A stretch of 64,000 nucleotides of DNA, taken from contig CAWHXR010000010.1 in NCBI GenBank assembly GCA_963833375.1, forward strand, positions 620,001 through 684,000, in the 5' to 3' direction. This document shows, in pieces, positions 18,890 through 28,121 of this stretch. The position numbers and the translations under genes were made by a program. The first letter of the stretch is position 1. Every line of letters begins with the position of its first letter. The notes beneath the pieces were generated by a model, which saw nothing but the letters and a program-made list of their open reading frames with translations, made no database searches and was not told the origin of the DNA. Source of the DNA: DASUPK01 sp963833375. Its GTDB lineage: Bacteria; Actinomycetota; Thermoleophilia; Solirubrobacterales; 70-9.

Positions 18890-20743
18890 ATGACCGAGCG
18901 GGGCGACGGCGAGAAGCAGTTGGGCGGTGAGCCCCCGGTTCCGCCGGAGCCGTTCGATCCGTCGACCGGCGAGTTCCCCGCCATGCGACCGGACGAGGAG
19001 CTCGATCCGGGCAGGCCCTTTCTGCCTCCGGGCCACGAACCCGAGGCCGAGGCCACGCAGGAGGACGTCCGGGTCAGGGAGGCGGAGCGCATCGAGCGGC
19101 GTCATGAGGCGGTCTCGATGGACACCTCGGCCTTCATGGCGATCCCGGCGCCGACGCCGACCACGCCGTTCGTCCCGCCGGAGTTCGACGAGCGCGAGGG
19201 GCGCCTCGGCCGCTCGACCGCCTTCTTCTCGCTCGCCACTGCGTTCTCGCGCGTGGCCGGGCTGGCCCGGGAGATCGTGGCGGCGAGCTACTTCGGGATC
19301 AGCGGGCCGATGTCCGCGTTCACGATCGCGTTCCAGGTGCCGAACCTGGTCCGCTCGCTGTTCGCGGACGCCGCGATCCAGGCGGCGTTCGTGCCGGTCT
19401 TCACGGAGCAGCTCGAGAAGGGCAACAAACGAGAGGCGTTCCGGCTCGCGTCGACCCTGATCTATCTCGTCACGCTGGTGCTCGGAGCGATCACCGCGAT
19501 CTTCGTGCTTGCGGCTCCGCTGATCACGCCGCTCTTCGCCCCCGGCTTCAGCGGCACGATCCTCGACCTCACCGTCACGCTCTCGCAGATCCTCTTCCCG
19601 ATCCTGATCATGCTCGGCGCGACCGGCATGGTCGTCGGGGTTCTGAACAGCTACGACCGCTTCGCGGCGTTCGCGATCTCGCCCTTCTTCTGGAACCTCG
19701 TGATCATCCTCGTGCTGGTCCTGCTGGAGCCCGCTTTCCACGGCAACGACCGCATCTACGCTTACGCAATCGGGGTCCTGGTCGGCACCGCGGTGCAGCT
19801 GGCCATCCCGGCCTGGGACCTGCGCAACACGCCGTTTCGCCCGGTGCTGAGCATGGACTGGCACCTGCCCGAGGTGCGCCGGGTGCTGCTGCTGATGCTG
19901 CCGGTGACCCTCAGCCTCGGGCTGATCAACTTCGACCTGCTCCTCAACAGCATCGTCGGGACCCTCATCTCGGATCAGGCGCCGGCGGCGATCGACAAGG
20001 CGTTCCGCATCTACATGCTGCCCCAGGGCATCTTCTCGGTCGCCGTTGCGACGGTGACCTTCCCGACGCTCGCCCGGTTCGCCGCGAGGCAGGAGTGGGA
20101 CAACCTCCGGGCGACGATGTCGAACGGGATGCGGCAGATCCTGCTGTTGCTGATCCCGGCCGCCGCGGCGGTGCTGGTCCTCTCGGTGCCGATGACGCGG
20201 CTCATCTACCAGCGCGGGGAGTTCGACGCTCACCAGACGCACCTCGTGGCGCAGGCGCTCTTCTGGTTCGCCTTCTCGCTGCCGTTCAACGGGCTCTACC
20301 TGATGCTGACCCGCACCTTCTTCAGCCTGCAGCGGCCCTGGGTCCCGACCGCGGTGGCCGGATCCAACCTCATCGTGGACATCATCTTCTCCTTCGCGCT
20401 CTACTCGCCGTTCGGGATCGGCGGCGTGGTCGCCGCCACGGTGATCGCGACCGTCTCCAGCGTGGTCGCCCAGTCGGTGATCTTGCGCCGCCAGCTCCAT
20501 GGCCTCGAGCTGGGGCGGCTGGTGCCGACGACCGCGCGCATACTCGCCGCCGCGGCCCTCCTCGCGGTGGTGAGCTATCTGGTCTGGGACGGGCTCGACC
20601 AGGCGCTCGGCCGCAGCACGGTCGCCCAGATCATCTCGCTGGGCGCGGGCCTCGCCACCGGCTTCGCCGCCTACTTCGGGGCCGTTCTGGCATTGCGCGT
20701 CCCGGAGGCGGGGCAGATCATGCGGCTCGTGCGGCGGATCTAA
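18890..20743 (+). CDS. murJ: lipid II flippase MurJ (MviN family) with long cytosolic N-terminal extension
   Basis: Flips lipid II across the membrane for peptidoglycan synthesis. The MVF core starts near residue 105 with RSTAFFSLATAFSRVAGLAREIVAASYFG and SAFTIAFQVPNLVRSLFADAAIQAAFVPVFTE, and about 14 TM helices follow. The family-typical MLPQGIFSVAVATVTFP and YQRGEFDAHQT are present. The first ~100 residues are acidic and proline-rich with no membrane segment, unlike most MurJ proteins. ATG 18890 is weakly preceded by AGAG; later in-frame ATGs exist within the extension, so its true length is uncertain. Confidence 0.93.
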   Translation: MTERGDGEKQLGGEPPVPPEPFDPSTGEFPAMRPDEELDPGRPFLPPGHEPEAEATQEDVRVREAERIERRHEAVSMDTSAFMAIPAPTPTTPFVPPEFDEREGRLGRSTAFFSLATAFSRVAGLAREIVAASYFGISGPMSAFTIAFQVPNLVRSLFADAAIQAAFVPVFTEQLEKGNKREAFRLASTLIYLVTLVLGAITAIFVLAAPLITPLFAPGFSGTILDLTVTLSQILFPILIMLGATGMVVGVLNSYDRFAAFAISPFFWNLVIILVLVLLEPAFHGNDRIYAYAIGVLVGTAVQLAIPAWDLRNTPFRPVLSMDWHLPEVRRVLLLMLPVTLSLGLINFDLLLNSIVGTLISDQAPAAIDKAFRIYMLPQGIFSVAVATVTFPTLARFAARQEWDNLRATMSNGMRQILLLLIPAAAAVLVLSVPMTRLIYQRGEFDAHQTHLVAQALFWFAFSLPFNGLYLMLTRTFFSLQRPWVPTAVAGSNLIVDIIFSFALYSPFGIGGVVAATVIATVSSVVAQSVILRRQLHGLELGRLVPTTARILAAAALLAVVSYLVWDGLDQALGRSTVAQIISLGAGLATGFAAYFGAVLALRVPEAGQIMRLVRRI

Positions 20744-21141
20744 CCCGGGAGCCCGGCCGCCTCGAGGGCGGAATCCCAGTCGGAGAACCCGATCAGCAGG
20801 CTCGCAAGGCCCCCCTCCACCGTGCAGAGGTGCCCGTATTCGAGCGACGCCTCGAGCCCGTCCCTTGCTCGCCCCCGGAAGCGGAGCAGGGCCAGCACCC
20901 TGTCGTTGCCGACCGGCTCGATTCGCTCGACCTCGATCCGCAGGCTCTCCCAGGGATCGCGCCACGTATGCCAGAACCGCTCGATCCCCTCGTGCCCGCG
21001 GTAAGACGATTCGGTGTCGGGCAGGATCTGCGCCGTCCGGAACTCGCAGTCCGGCGTGCAGTGATCGAGCACCCACTGGAGGTCGCCTTGGTTCCACGCG
21101 TCGTAGTGACCCTGGAGCAGCTCGACGTTCGGGTCCGTCAC
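20740..21141 (-). CDS. SnoaL/NTF2-like protein
   Basis: A 133-residue NTF2-fold protein: VELLQGHYDAWNQGDLQWVLDHCTPDCEFRT, then YRGHEGIERFWHTWRDPWESLRIEVERIEPVGNDRVLALLRFRGRARDG and GHLCTVEGGLASLLIGFSDWDSALEAAG. Such cone-shaped proteins are often small ligand-binding proteins or isomerases; function unknown. GTG 21141 is chosen because the fold begins there. It shares its stop with murJ on the opposite strand (CTAA at 20740-20743). Two more SnoaL-like genes lie at 21236 and 25114, with the same WxxIR and GRG patterns. Confidence 0.85.
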   Translation of the reverse strand: MTDPNVELLQGHYDAWNQGDLQWVLDHCTPDCEFRTAQILPDTESSYRGHEGIERFWHTWRDPWESLRIEVERIEPVGNDRVLALLRFRGRARDGLEASLEYGHLCTVEGGLASLLIGFSDWDSALEAAGLPG

Positions 21142-21235
21142 GCGAGCAGTATGCCGCGAGCGCCCTGGCCGGGATACTTGCCAGATCGCCTCGAACACCG
21201 AGACAGTCAGGCGGATTCTCGACCTCTGGAGGGAC

Positions 21236-21589
21236 TTGAGGGCGCTGCCTCCCGAGCTGATGGACAGCGACATCGAGTGGGTGAATCCAGGCGACGCCAT
21301 CGAGACGGGCACACGCCAGGGACGCGGCGGATTCGAGGAGGCGGAATCGGCCTTTCGTCGCGCCTACAGCTCGATCCGGATCGAGGTCGAACGGCGAGTT
21401 GAGCTCGGCGACCGGGTCGGCCTGATCGCGGAGGTCCTGTTCCAGGGCCGCGGCAGCGGTATCGAGGTTCGCCAGCGCATGGGGATGCTGTTCACCATCC
21501 GCGAGGGACGGCTCACACGATTTGAGTGGTCAAACGACCCGGAGAGATTGCTCACCGCGGCGGAGAGCGGAGAGGACGACGAGGGATAG
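21236..21589 (+). CDS. SnoaL/NTF2-like protein, start uncertain
   Basis: 117 residues from TTG 21236. The fold is recognised by EWVNPGDAIETGTRQGRGGFEEAESAFRRAYSSIRIEVERRVELGDRVGLIAEVLFQGRGSGIEVRQRMGML. The typical first helix of the family (NTETVRRILDLWRDLRA) is encoded in frame upstream from about 21185, yet that stretch has no ATG/GTG/TTG. The true start may therefore be a non-canonical codon such as ATC 21185. It is divergent from the SnoaL-like gene at 20740. Function unknown. Confidence 0.75.
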   Translation: MRALPPELMDSDIEWVNPGDAIETGTRQGRGGFEEAESAFRRAYSSIRIEVERRVELGDRVGLIAEVLFQGRGSGIEVRQRMGMLFTIREGRLTRFEWSNDPERLLTAAESGEDDEG

Positions 21590-21633
21590 CGGGGAGGCCG
21601 TTCGCGCGGAGATCGAGGCTCAACCGGCGCGGA

Positions 21634-22083
21634 CTAGGCCGGGCGCGGGTCGCCGACCCAATAGCGCGGGCCGGGTCCCGACCTCGCCGCCCGGTCCCCG
21701 GGGTTGGCGAGCTTGCACCGTGAGAGCGAGAGGCAGCCGCAACCGATGCACTCGGTGAGCCCGGCGCGGAGGCGCTCGAGCTCGGCGATCCGCGCGTCGA
21801 TCCGGGAGGTCCAGCCGGCCGAGAGCCGGGACCAGTCGCTGCGGTTGGGCGCCCGGTCGGGGGGCAGCTTGGAGAGCTCCTCCGCGATCTCGGCCAGCGT
21901 CAACCCCACCCGCTGGGCGAAGACGATGAACGCGATCCGCCGGAGCACCGAGCGGGGGTATCGACGATGACCCGAGCCGGTCCGCTCGGAGGAGATCAGG
22001 TCGCGGTCCTCGTAGAAGCGCAGGGCGGAGGCGGCCACGCCGCTGCGCTTCGCCACCTCGCTGATCGTCAGAAGGTCGTCCAT
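21634..22083 (-). CDS. soxR: redox-sensitive transcriptional activator SoxR
   Basis: A 149-residue MerR-family regulator. The N-terminal winged helix (LLTISEVAKRSGVAASALRFYEDRDLI...HRRYPRSVLRRIAFIVFAQRVGLTLAEI) is followed by a dimerisation helix and the [2Fe-2S] cluster loop CIGCGCLSLSRC with its four cysteines. SoxR senses redox-cycling compounds and activates promoters with 19-bp spacers. Its probable operator lies 30 bp upstream, in the gap to the divergent gene at 22170. ATG 22083 is the canonical N-terminus. Confidence 0.95.
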   Translation of the reverse strand: MDDLLTISEVAKRSGVAASALRFYEDRDLISSERTGSGHRRYPRSVLRRIAFIVFAQRVGLTLAEIAEELSKLPPDRAPNRSDWSRLSAGWTSRIDARIAELERLRAGLTECIGCGCLSLSRCKLANPGDRAARSGPGPRYWVGDPRPA

Positions 22084-22108
22084 CGCAACAGCAAAGCAGG
22101 ATCCTCCC

Positions 22109-22139
22109 TTGACCTCAAGTTCACTTGAGCTTGTAGCTT
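22109..22139 (+). promoter_or_regulatory. SoxR-regulated promoter with 19-bp spacer
   Basis: A -35 TTGACC (22109-22114) and -10 TAGCTT (22134-22139) are separated by 19 bp, the overlong spacer of MerR-family targets. The spacer carries the palindrome CTCAAGT-TC-ACTTGAG (22114-22129), very close to the known SoxR box CCTCAAGTTAACTTGAGG. It points toward the gene at 22170. Confidence 0.85.
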
Positions 22140-22169
22140 GATAGCTCCATCCCACCCCGAGGAGGCCCC

Positions 22170-22520
22170 GTGTTCGAAGAGACGAGGACACCCAGCGAGC
22201 AGATCACAGACACCGTGACGGCTTGGGACGGAGTCGAGGCCGGCTACGGGAAGCGAGGCGAGTACGGCTTTCGGGTCGGCGGGCACGAGGTGGGCCATCT
22301 TCACGGCGACCACGCGGCCCACTTCAGCTTCGGCAAGGAGCTCGGCGCCGCCCTGCGGGAGCGCGGCATGGTCGTCGATCATCCCGTCTTCCCCGGCAAG
22401 CTCGGAATGGCCGCTCGCCGGATCGAGACGCAGGACGACGTCGACGAGGTGATCGAGCTGATGCGGATCAACTACGACCGCATCGTCGCCCGCTACGGAG
22501 CGATCTCCGCGACCACGTAG
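22170..22520 (+). CDS. luciferase-family/DUF5519-like protein, SoxR target
   Basis: A 116-residue protein starting at GTG 22170 after GAGGAGG. It shows VTAWDGVEAGYGKRGEYGFRVGGHEVGHLHGDHAAHFSFGKELGAALRERG and VFPGKLGMAARRIETQDDVDEVIELMRINYDRI, a pattern I associate with the small 'luciferase' domain DUF5519; the catalytic role is not known. Its promoter contains a SoxR box, so it should be induced by redox-active compounds (inference). Its 3' end overlaps the convergent methyltransferase gene by 28 bp. Confidence 0.75.
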   Translation: MFEETRTPSEQITDTVTAWDGVEAGYGKRGEYGFRVGGHEVGHLHGDHAAHFSFGKELGAALRERGMVVDHPVFPGKLGMAARRIETQDDVDEVIELMRINYDRIVARYGAISATT

Positions 22521-23266
22521 CGGCTGGTCACCCGGAAGGCCGAGGGGTCCTCGTTGGCCTCCTCGTAGATCTGCAGAAGCCGACCGCGAAGCTCCTCCGC
22601 CCGCCCGGCTCGCTCGAGCACGGGTCGCGCCGCCACCGCCAGCGGGTGGGTCTCGGCCTCCGAGTCGACATGGGCCTCGGGCGAGGAGGCGGTGAAGGCG
22701 ATGGTCTGCTCCTCGACCGCCACGCCGAACCCATGTGGCGCGAAGAGCTCGCGCAGCGCCTCGGCTTCGTGCCACGGGAATGGCGGTGAGCCGGGTGGCT
22801 GCCCGAGTATCTCCGCCACGGTTTGGCGGCTGAGGCGGACCGCCCGGGAGATCGCCCCCTCAGGGATCCAGGCGGTGATCACGATCCGGCCGCGGGGCGC
22901 CAGCACCCTGGCGATCTCGGCCGCTGCCGCCTTCGGGTCGGGCGCGAAGATGACGCCGAAGACGGAGAGCACGACGTCGGCGTTCGAGTCCGGCAGGGGC
23001 ATCGAGGCCGCCTCGCCGACGACGAAGCTCGCTTCGAGCCGGCGTTCTGCCGCCAGCCCCGCGGCGACGTCGAGCAGCCGCTGGGCCGGATCGACGCCGG
23101 TCACCTCCCCGCCGCGCTCGGCGGCGAGCAGCGCGGCATTGCCGGTCCCGCAGCCGACGTCGACGACGCGCTCGCCCTCGACCGGCGCGGCTCGCTCGAC
23201 CACGACCTCGGCGGCCGGGAGCAGCTGTTCCGCGGTGCGCTCGTATCGGCCCTGGCTCCACTCCAC
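22493..23266 (-). CDS. class I SAM-dependent methyltransferase
   Basis: A 257-residue methyltransferase. Motif I VVDVGCGTGNAALLAAERG, the acidic loop GVDPAQ, motif II-like DVVLSVFGVIFAPD and motif III RGRIVITAWIPEGAISR are clear. The N-terminal MEWSQGRYERTAEQLLPAAEVV is typical of UbiE/arsenite-type small-molecule methyltransferases. The substrate is unknown. It lies convergent to the SoxR target and divergent from lepA. Confidence 0.88.
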   Translation of the reverse strand: MEWSQGRYERTAEQLLPAAEVVVERAAPVEGERVVDVGCGTGNAALLAAERGGEVTGVDPAQRLLDVAAGLAAERRLEASFVVGEAASMPLPDSNADVVLSVFGVIFAPDPKAAAAEIARVLAPRGRIVITAWIPEGAISRAVRLSRQTVAEILGQPPGSPPFPWHEAEALRELFAPHGFGVAVEEQTIAFTASSPEAHVDSEAETHPLAVAARPVLERAGRAEELRGRLLQIYEEANEDPSAFRVTSRYVVAEIAP

Positions 23267-23318
23267 GGGCCGGACTCTACTTCCGGCGCGGCACGCCCCC
23301 TACCCTTTCTCTCCGCAG

Positions 23319-25113
<1,795 letters not shown>

Positions 25114-25124
<11 letters not shown>

Positions 25125-25527
25125 AGACGAGCGCGAGCGGGTCGCAAGGGGAGGTCTCGAGGCCTACACGGCGCGGGACGTCCCCAGGATGCTGGCGACT
25201 CTCTCCGAGGACGTCGAGGTCTTCGCCTCTCCCGAGCTCGTCAACGGCGGGGAGTTCCATGGGCATGAGGGCTTCCTGACGTGGATTCAGGACTGGGACG
25301 AGGCCTGGGAGGACATCAGGGCGGAGATCACGGAGACGATCCCGGTCGGGGAGCACCACGTGGTCGCGGCGGCCCATCAGACCGGACGCGGTCGCTCAGG
25401 CATCGAGGTCAGCATGGACGTCGCGTTCCTGTTCGAGGTGCGCGATGGCTCGTGCGTCTACCTCGCGCTTCTTCCCGACGTCGAGCAGGCGATCGAGCAC
25501 GCCCGCGAGCGCGAGGCGAGCGACTAG
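25114..25527 (+). CDS. SnoaL/NTF2-like protein
   Basis: A 137-residue NTF2-fold protein: RVARGGLEAYTARDVPRMLATLSEDVEVFASPE, GHEGFLTWIQDWDEAWEDIRAEITETIPVGEHHVVAAAHQTGRGRSGIEVSMDVAFLFEVRDG. It is a paralogue of the SnoaL-like proteins at 20740 and 21236. GTG 25114 lies inside the lepA 3' end, so translation is coupled to lepA. It shares a CTAG stop with the convergent gene at 25524. Function unknown. Confidence 0.85.
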
Positions 25528-26102
25528 CGGTTGCTGACCCTCCTGAGCGGCAGCCCGAGCCGCGATTCCACCTTCGCCAGCGGGTCCTTGCCGTTGTCGG
25601 TGAGCAGGATCACCTCGTCGGCGGCGAAGTCATGCAGCTCGTCCTCGAGGGCCTGTGCCGGATCGGCGTCGCCGACCGAGCCACTCACCGGCAGCCCCGC
25701 GGCGACCAGGGCGCCGGCGGAGCGGGCGAGCCGGCCTTCGGCCTCGCGGCGCGCCTTGTCCTCGGCCGAGAGCCAGCGGTCGAGGCGATGACTGGGCACC
25801 GGGACGACGACACGGACGTCGGCGGCCGACCCCGCGAGTTCGGCGATCCGCTGCGCGGAGCCCGCCGTCGCCTCGGCGACGGCGACCACCAGCACGCGGT
25901 GCCCGGCGTCGCGCGAGCCGGCGACCTCAAGCCGCCGATCGGGGCGCGAGCGCGCGGCGAAGACGATCAGTGACGTTGCGGCGACCGCTCCCACCGCCAT
26001 TCCGAGGCCGGCGCCGAAGGTGCCGGCCGCGCCCATGGCCGCGACGATCGGTACGCAGATCGCCGCGATGATGAGGGGGATCGCGAAGGGCCGGAATCGC
26101 AT
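25524..26102 (-). CDS. membrane protein with universal-stress-like cytosolic domain
   Basis: A 192-residue protein with two N-terminal TM helices (FAIPLIIAAICVPIVAAM and GAGLGMAVGAVAATSLIVFAA) and a cytosolic domain: HRVLVVAVAEATAGSAQRIAELAG, DVRVVVPVPSHRLDRWLS and DEVILLTDNGKDPLAKVESRLGLP. The alternation of strands and helices resembles a UspA/nucleotide-binding fold but no ATP motif is clear. ATG 26102 starts the hydrophobic region but GGAGGA abuts it; GTG 26141 in frame is an alternative 13 codons upstream. Not recognised further. Confidence 0.7.
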   Translation of the reverse strand: MRFRPFAIPLIIAAICVPIVAAMGAAGTFGAGLGMAVGAVAATSLIVFAARSRPDRRLEVAGSRDAGHRVLVVAVAEATAGSAQRIAELAGSAADVRVVVPVPSHRLDRWLSAEDKARREAEGRLARSAGALVAAGLPVSGSVGDADPAQALEDELHDFAADEVILLTDNGKDPLAKVESRLGLPLRRVSNR

Positions 26103-26198
26103 TCCTCCATCCGGCTCCCGGGTTGTCAGGAACGGAGACACACTCGTTTCTACCCTAGCCGGGCGGGCAGCACGCGGCGCGGAAATCGGCTCAATGCC

Positions 26199-26204
26199 TA
26201 GAAT
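26199..26204 (+). promoter_or_regulatory. -10 box TAGAAT for the MaoC pair
   Basis: TAGAAT lies 12 nt before ATG 26217 and no Shine-Dalgarno follows, so a leader of about 5 nt is expected. Confidence 0.45.
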
Positions 26205-26216
26205 CGCCCGTCGCTC

Positions 26217-26660
26217 ATGCCCGTCAAGACCGACGCAATCGGGAAGCAGTGGCCCGCCGCGACCTACGAGGTCGGGGCCGAGAAGGTCCGCGAGTTCGCG
26301 GATGCGATCGGCGCTGGGAACGACGTGCACCGCGACCACGACGCCGCCAAGGCCGCCGGCTACCGCGACCTGGTCGCCCCGCCGATGTTCTGCGTCGTCT
26401 ACAGCGCTCGGGCCATGGGCCCGGCGATCCTCGATCCGGAGGTGGGCATCAACCTCGCGGCGATGCTGCACGGCTCGCAGGAGTTCGAGTGGGACGAGCC
26501 GGTCTGCGACGGAGACGTGATCGAGACCACCGCCAGCTGCAAGGAGATCTACGAGAAAGACGGCAAGGGCTTCTACGTCTTTGAGACGGTCTCCCAGAAT
26601 CAGCTAGGCGAGCGGACCGTGAAAGGGACCTGGACAAACATCGTCAGGGGGGTGGGATGA
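26217..26660 (+). CDS. MaoC-like hot-dog dehydratase, subunit A type (FAS1-DH domain)
   Basis: A 147-residue hot-dog protein resembling the N-terminal MaoC/HadA-HadC subunits: YEVGAEKVREFADAIGAGNDVHRDHDAAKAAGYRDLVAPPMFCVVY and LHGSQEFEWDEPVCDGDVIETTASCKEIYEK. It lacks the catalytic DxxxxH hydratase motif of its partner, so it probably supplies substrate binding in a heterodimer. It overlaps the next gene by ATGA. Together they would dehydrate (R)-3-hydroxyacyl thioesters. Confidence 0.85.
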   Translation: MPVKTDAIGKQWPAATYEVGAEKVREFADAIGAGNDVHRDHDAAKAAGYRDLVAPPMFCVVYSARAMGPAILDPEVGINLAAMLHGSQEFEWDEPVCDGDVIETTASCKEIYEKDGKGFYVFETVSQNQLGERTVKGTWTNIVRGVG

Positions 26661-27061
26661 CGGATCTGGGGGACCTGAAGGAGGGCGACTCCCTCCCGGA
26701 GCTCAAGGTGACGCCCGACAAGTACCTGCCGCATCGCTACGCCGGCGCGTCCGGGGACTTCAATCCGATCCACATCGACCCGGAGTTCGCCAAGCAGGTC
26801 GGCCTGCCCGGCAACATCCTGCACGGCCTCTGGATGATGGCCCAGGTCGCCCGCGGCAACGCCCAGCTCGCCGGCGGCGACCCGCGCGCGCTCAAGCGCC
26901 TCTCGGTCCAGTTCCGCGGCATGGGCTTCCCCGAGCAGGAGCTGGTGGTCAGCGGCACGGTCAAGGAGGCCGGCGACGGGCGCGTGGTCATCGACACGGT
27001 CGCCGCCCAAGGCGACAATCAGGTGATCAGGAACGCCCAGGCAGAGCTGGCCGCCGACTAG
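26657..27061 (+). CDS. MaoC-like (R)-specific enoyl hydratase/dehydratase, catalytic subunit
   Basis: A 134-residue hot-dog protein with the hydratase-2 motif YAGASGDFNPIHIDPEFAKQVGLPGNILHG, containing the catalytic Asp and His. It is the HadB-like partner of the upstream gene and starts within its stop (ATGA). The pair would act in type II fatty acid synthesis or a related beta-oxidation-type pathway; the substrate chain length is unknown. Confidence 0.9.
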   Translation: MTDLGDLKEGDSLPELKVTPDKYLPHRYAGASGDFNPIHIDPEFAKQVGLPGNILHGLWMMAQVARGNAQLAGGDPRALKRLSVQFRGMGFPEQELVVSGTVKEAGDGRVVIDTVAAQGDNQVIRNAQAELAAD

Positions 27062-27067
27062 CGTTCC

Positions 27068-27073
27068 TACAAT
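27068..27073 (+). promoter_or_regulatory. leaderless -10 box TACAAT for hrcA
   Basis: TACAAT ends 7 nt before GTG 27081. No CIRCE element (TTAGCACTC/GAGTGCTAA) is seen around it. Confidence 0.65.
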
Positions 27074-27080
27074 CCGCTCT

Positions 27081-28109
27081 GTGCTGACCGAACGCCAGAG
27101 CCAGATCCTGCGCTTGGTGGTCGAGCGCTTCGTCGACGACGGGCGCCCGGTCGGATCGCGCGCGCTCGCGATCCGGCCTGACATCGCCTGGGGCCCGTCC
27201 ACGGTGCGGGCTGAGCTCGCCAGCCTGGAGGAGGAGGGCTTCCTCACCCATCCGCACACCTCCGCCGGGCGGGTGCCCACCGACAGCGGCTATCGCTTCT
27301 ACGTCGAGCAGCTGCTCGCCCGCCAGGCTCGCCTGCCGCAGCCTGCGGCCGACGAGCTCGGCATCTCGCGCATGCGGCGCGAGGTGGACGTCGCGATCCG
27401 GGAGACAACCATGACCCTGTCCCAGATCACCGACCTCGTGGCGCTCGTTACCGCCCCGCCGCTGCACACGGCGACGATCCACCGGATCGAGGTCCTGCGG
27501 CTGCAGCCCCGGGTGGTGATGGTGGTCGTGATCGCCTCCAACGGCGGGGTCACCAAGCGCGTGTTCACCTTCGAGGACGAGGTCGACCCGGGCCTGGTCG
27601 AGTGGGCCGCCAGCTACCTGAACGAGCGGCTGGCCGGGTTCGGGCTCGGTGCGCGAATGGCCGTGGACCGGCTGCGCGACGCGGAGCTGGGCTCCCAGGA
27701 GAAGGGTTTCCTGGCGGAGATCTCGAGCGCCTTCACCGACCTCGAGGAGTCGGCGGAGGACACGCTCTACGTCGACGGCACCGCGCGCCTGCTCTCTGAG
27801 GAGCATTTCGCCGATCTCCCGCACGCCGATGACCTGATGCGCGCCCTCGAGCACCGCGTCAACGTCCTGCGCGCGCTGCGGACCGCTCTCGACCGACGCT
27901 CGGTCTTCGTCTGGATCGGTGGGGAGAACCCGGCGCCCGAGTTGCGCTCGGTGAGCGTCGTCGGAGCGAACTACGGCCTCGGCTATCGCAACCTCGGGGC
28001 CGTGGGGATCATCGGCCCGCTGCGGATGGACTACGAGACCGCGATCGCGAGCGTGCGGCGCGCCGCTGGCGAGCTCTCCCGCTTCTTCGAGACGGTCTAC
28101 GACGAGTAG
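27081..28109 (+). CDS. hrcA: heat-inducible transcription repressor HrcA
   Basis: A 342-residue HrcA. The N-terminal winged helix (LTERQSQILRLVVERFVDDGRPVGSRAL...WGPSTVRAELASLEEEGFLTHPHTSAGRVPTDSGYRFYV) is highly typical. The C-terminal GAF-like domain ends ANYGLGYRNLGAVGIIGPLRMDYETAI. It represses chaperone genes with CIRCE sites. dnaJ follows 12 nt after the stop, but grpE, dnaK and a visible CIRCE element are absent here, so its targets are elsewhere. GTG start with a TACAAT box. Confidence 0.95.
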   Translation: MLTERQSQILRLVVERFVDDGRPVGSRALAIRPDIAWGPSTVRAELASLEEEGFLTHPHTSAGRVPTDSGYRFYVEQLLARQARLPQPAADELGISRMRREVDVAIRETTMTLSQITDLVALVTAPPLHTATIHRIEVLRLQPRVVMVVVIASNGGVTKRVFTFEDEVDPGLVEWAASYLNERLAGFGLGARMAVDRLRDAELGSQEKGFLAEISSAFTDLEESAEDTLYVDGTARLLSEEHFADLPHADDLMRALEHRVNVLRALRTALDRRSVFVWIGGENPAPELRSVSVVGANYGLGYRNLGAVGIIGPLRMDYETAIASVRRAAGELSRFFETVYDE

Positions 28110-28121
28110 CACCTGGCTCCG

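Noticed and set aside
18584..21097. An 837-codon minus-strand open frame covering rpsT and antisense to murJ
   Set aside because: Only its last 88 codons are a gene (S20). The rest is an antisense shadow of murJ, with Arg/Asp/Gln/His-rich low-complexity translation.
22692..23318. A long in-frame N-terminal extension of lepA
   Set aside because: It is antisense to the methyltransferase and absent from LepA; ATG 23319 gives the canonical N-terminus.
27000..27081. CIRCE operator upstream of hrcA
   Set aside because: No TTAGCACTC or GAGTGCTAA half-site is present.
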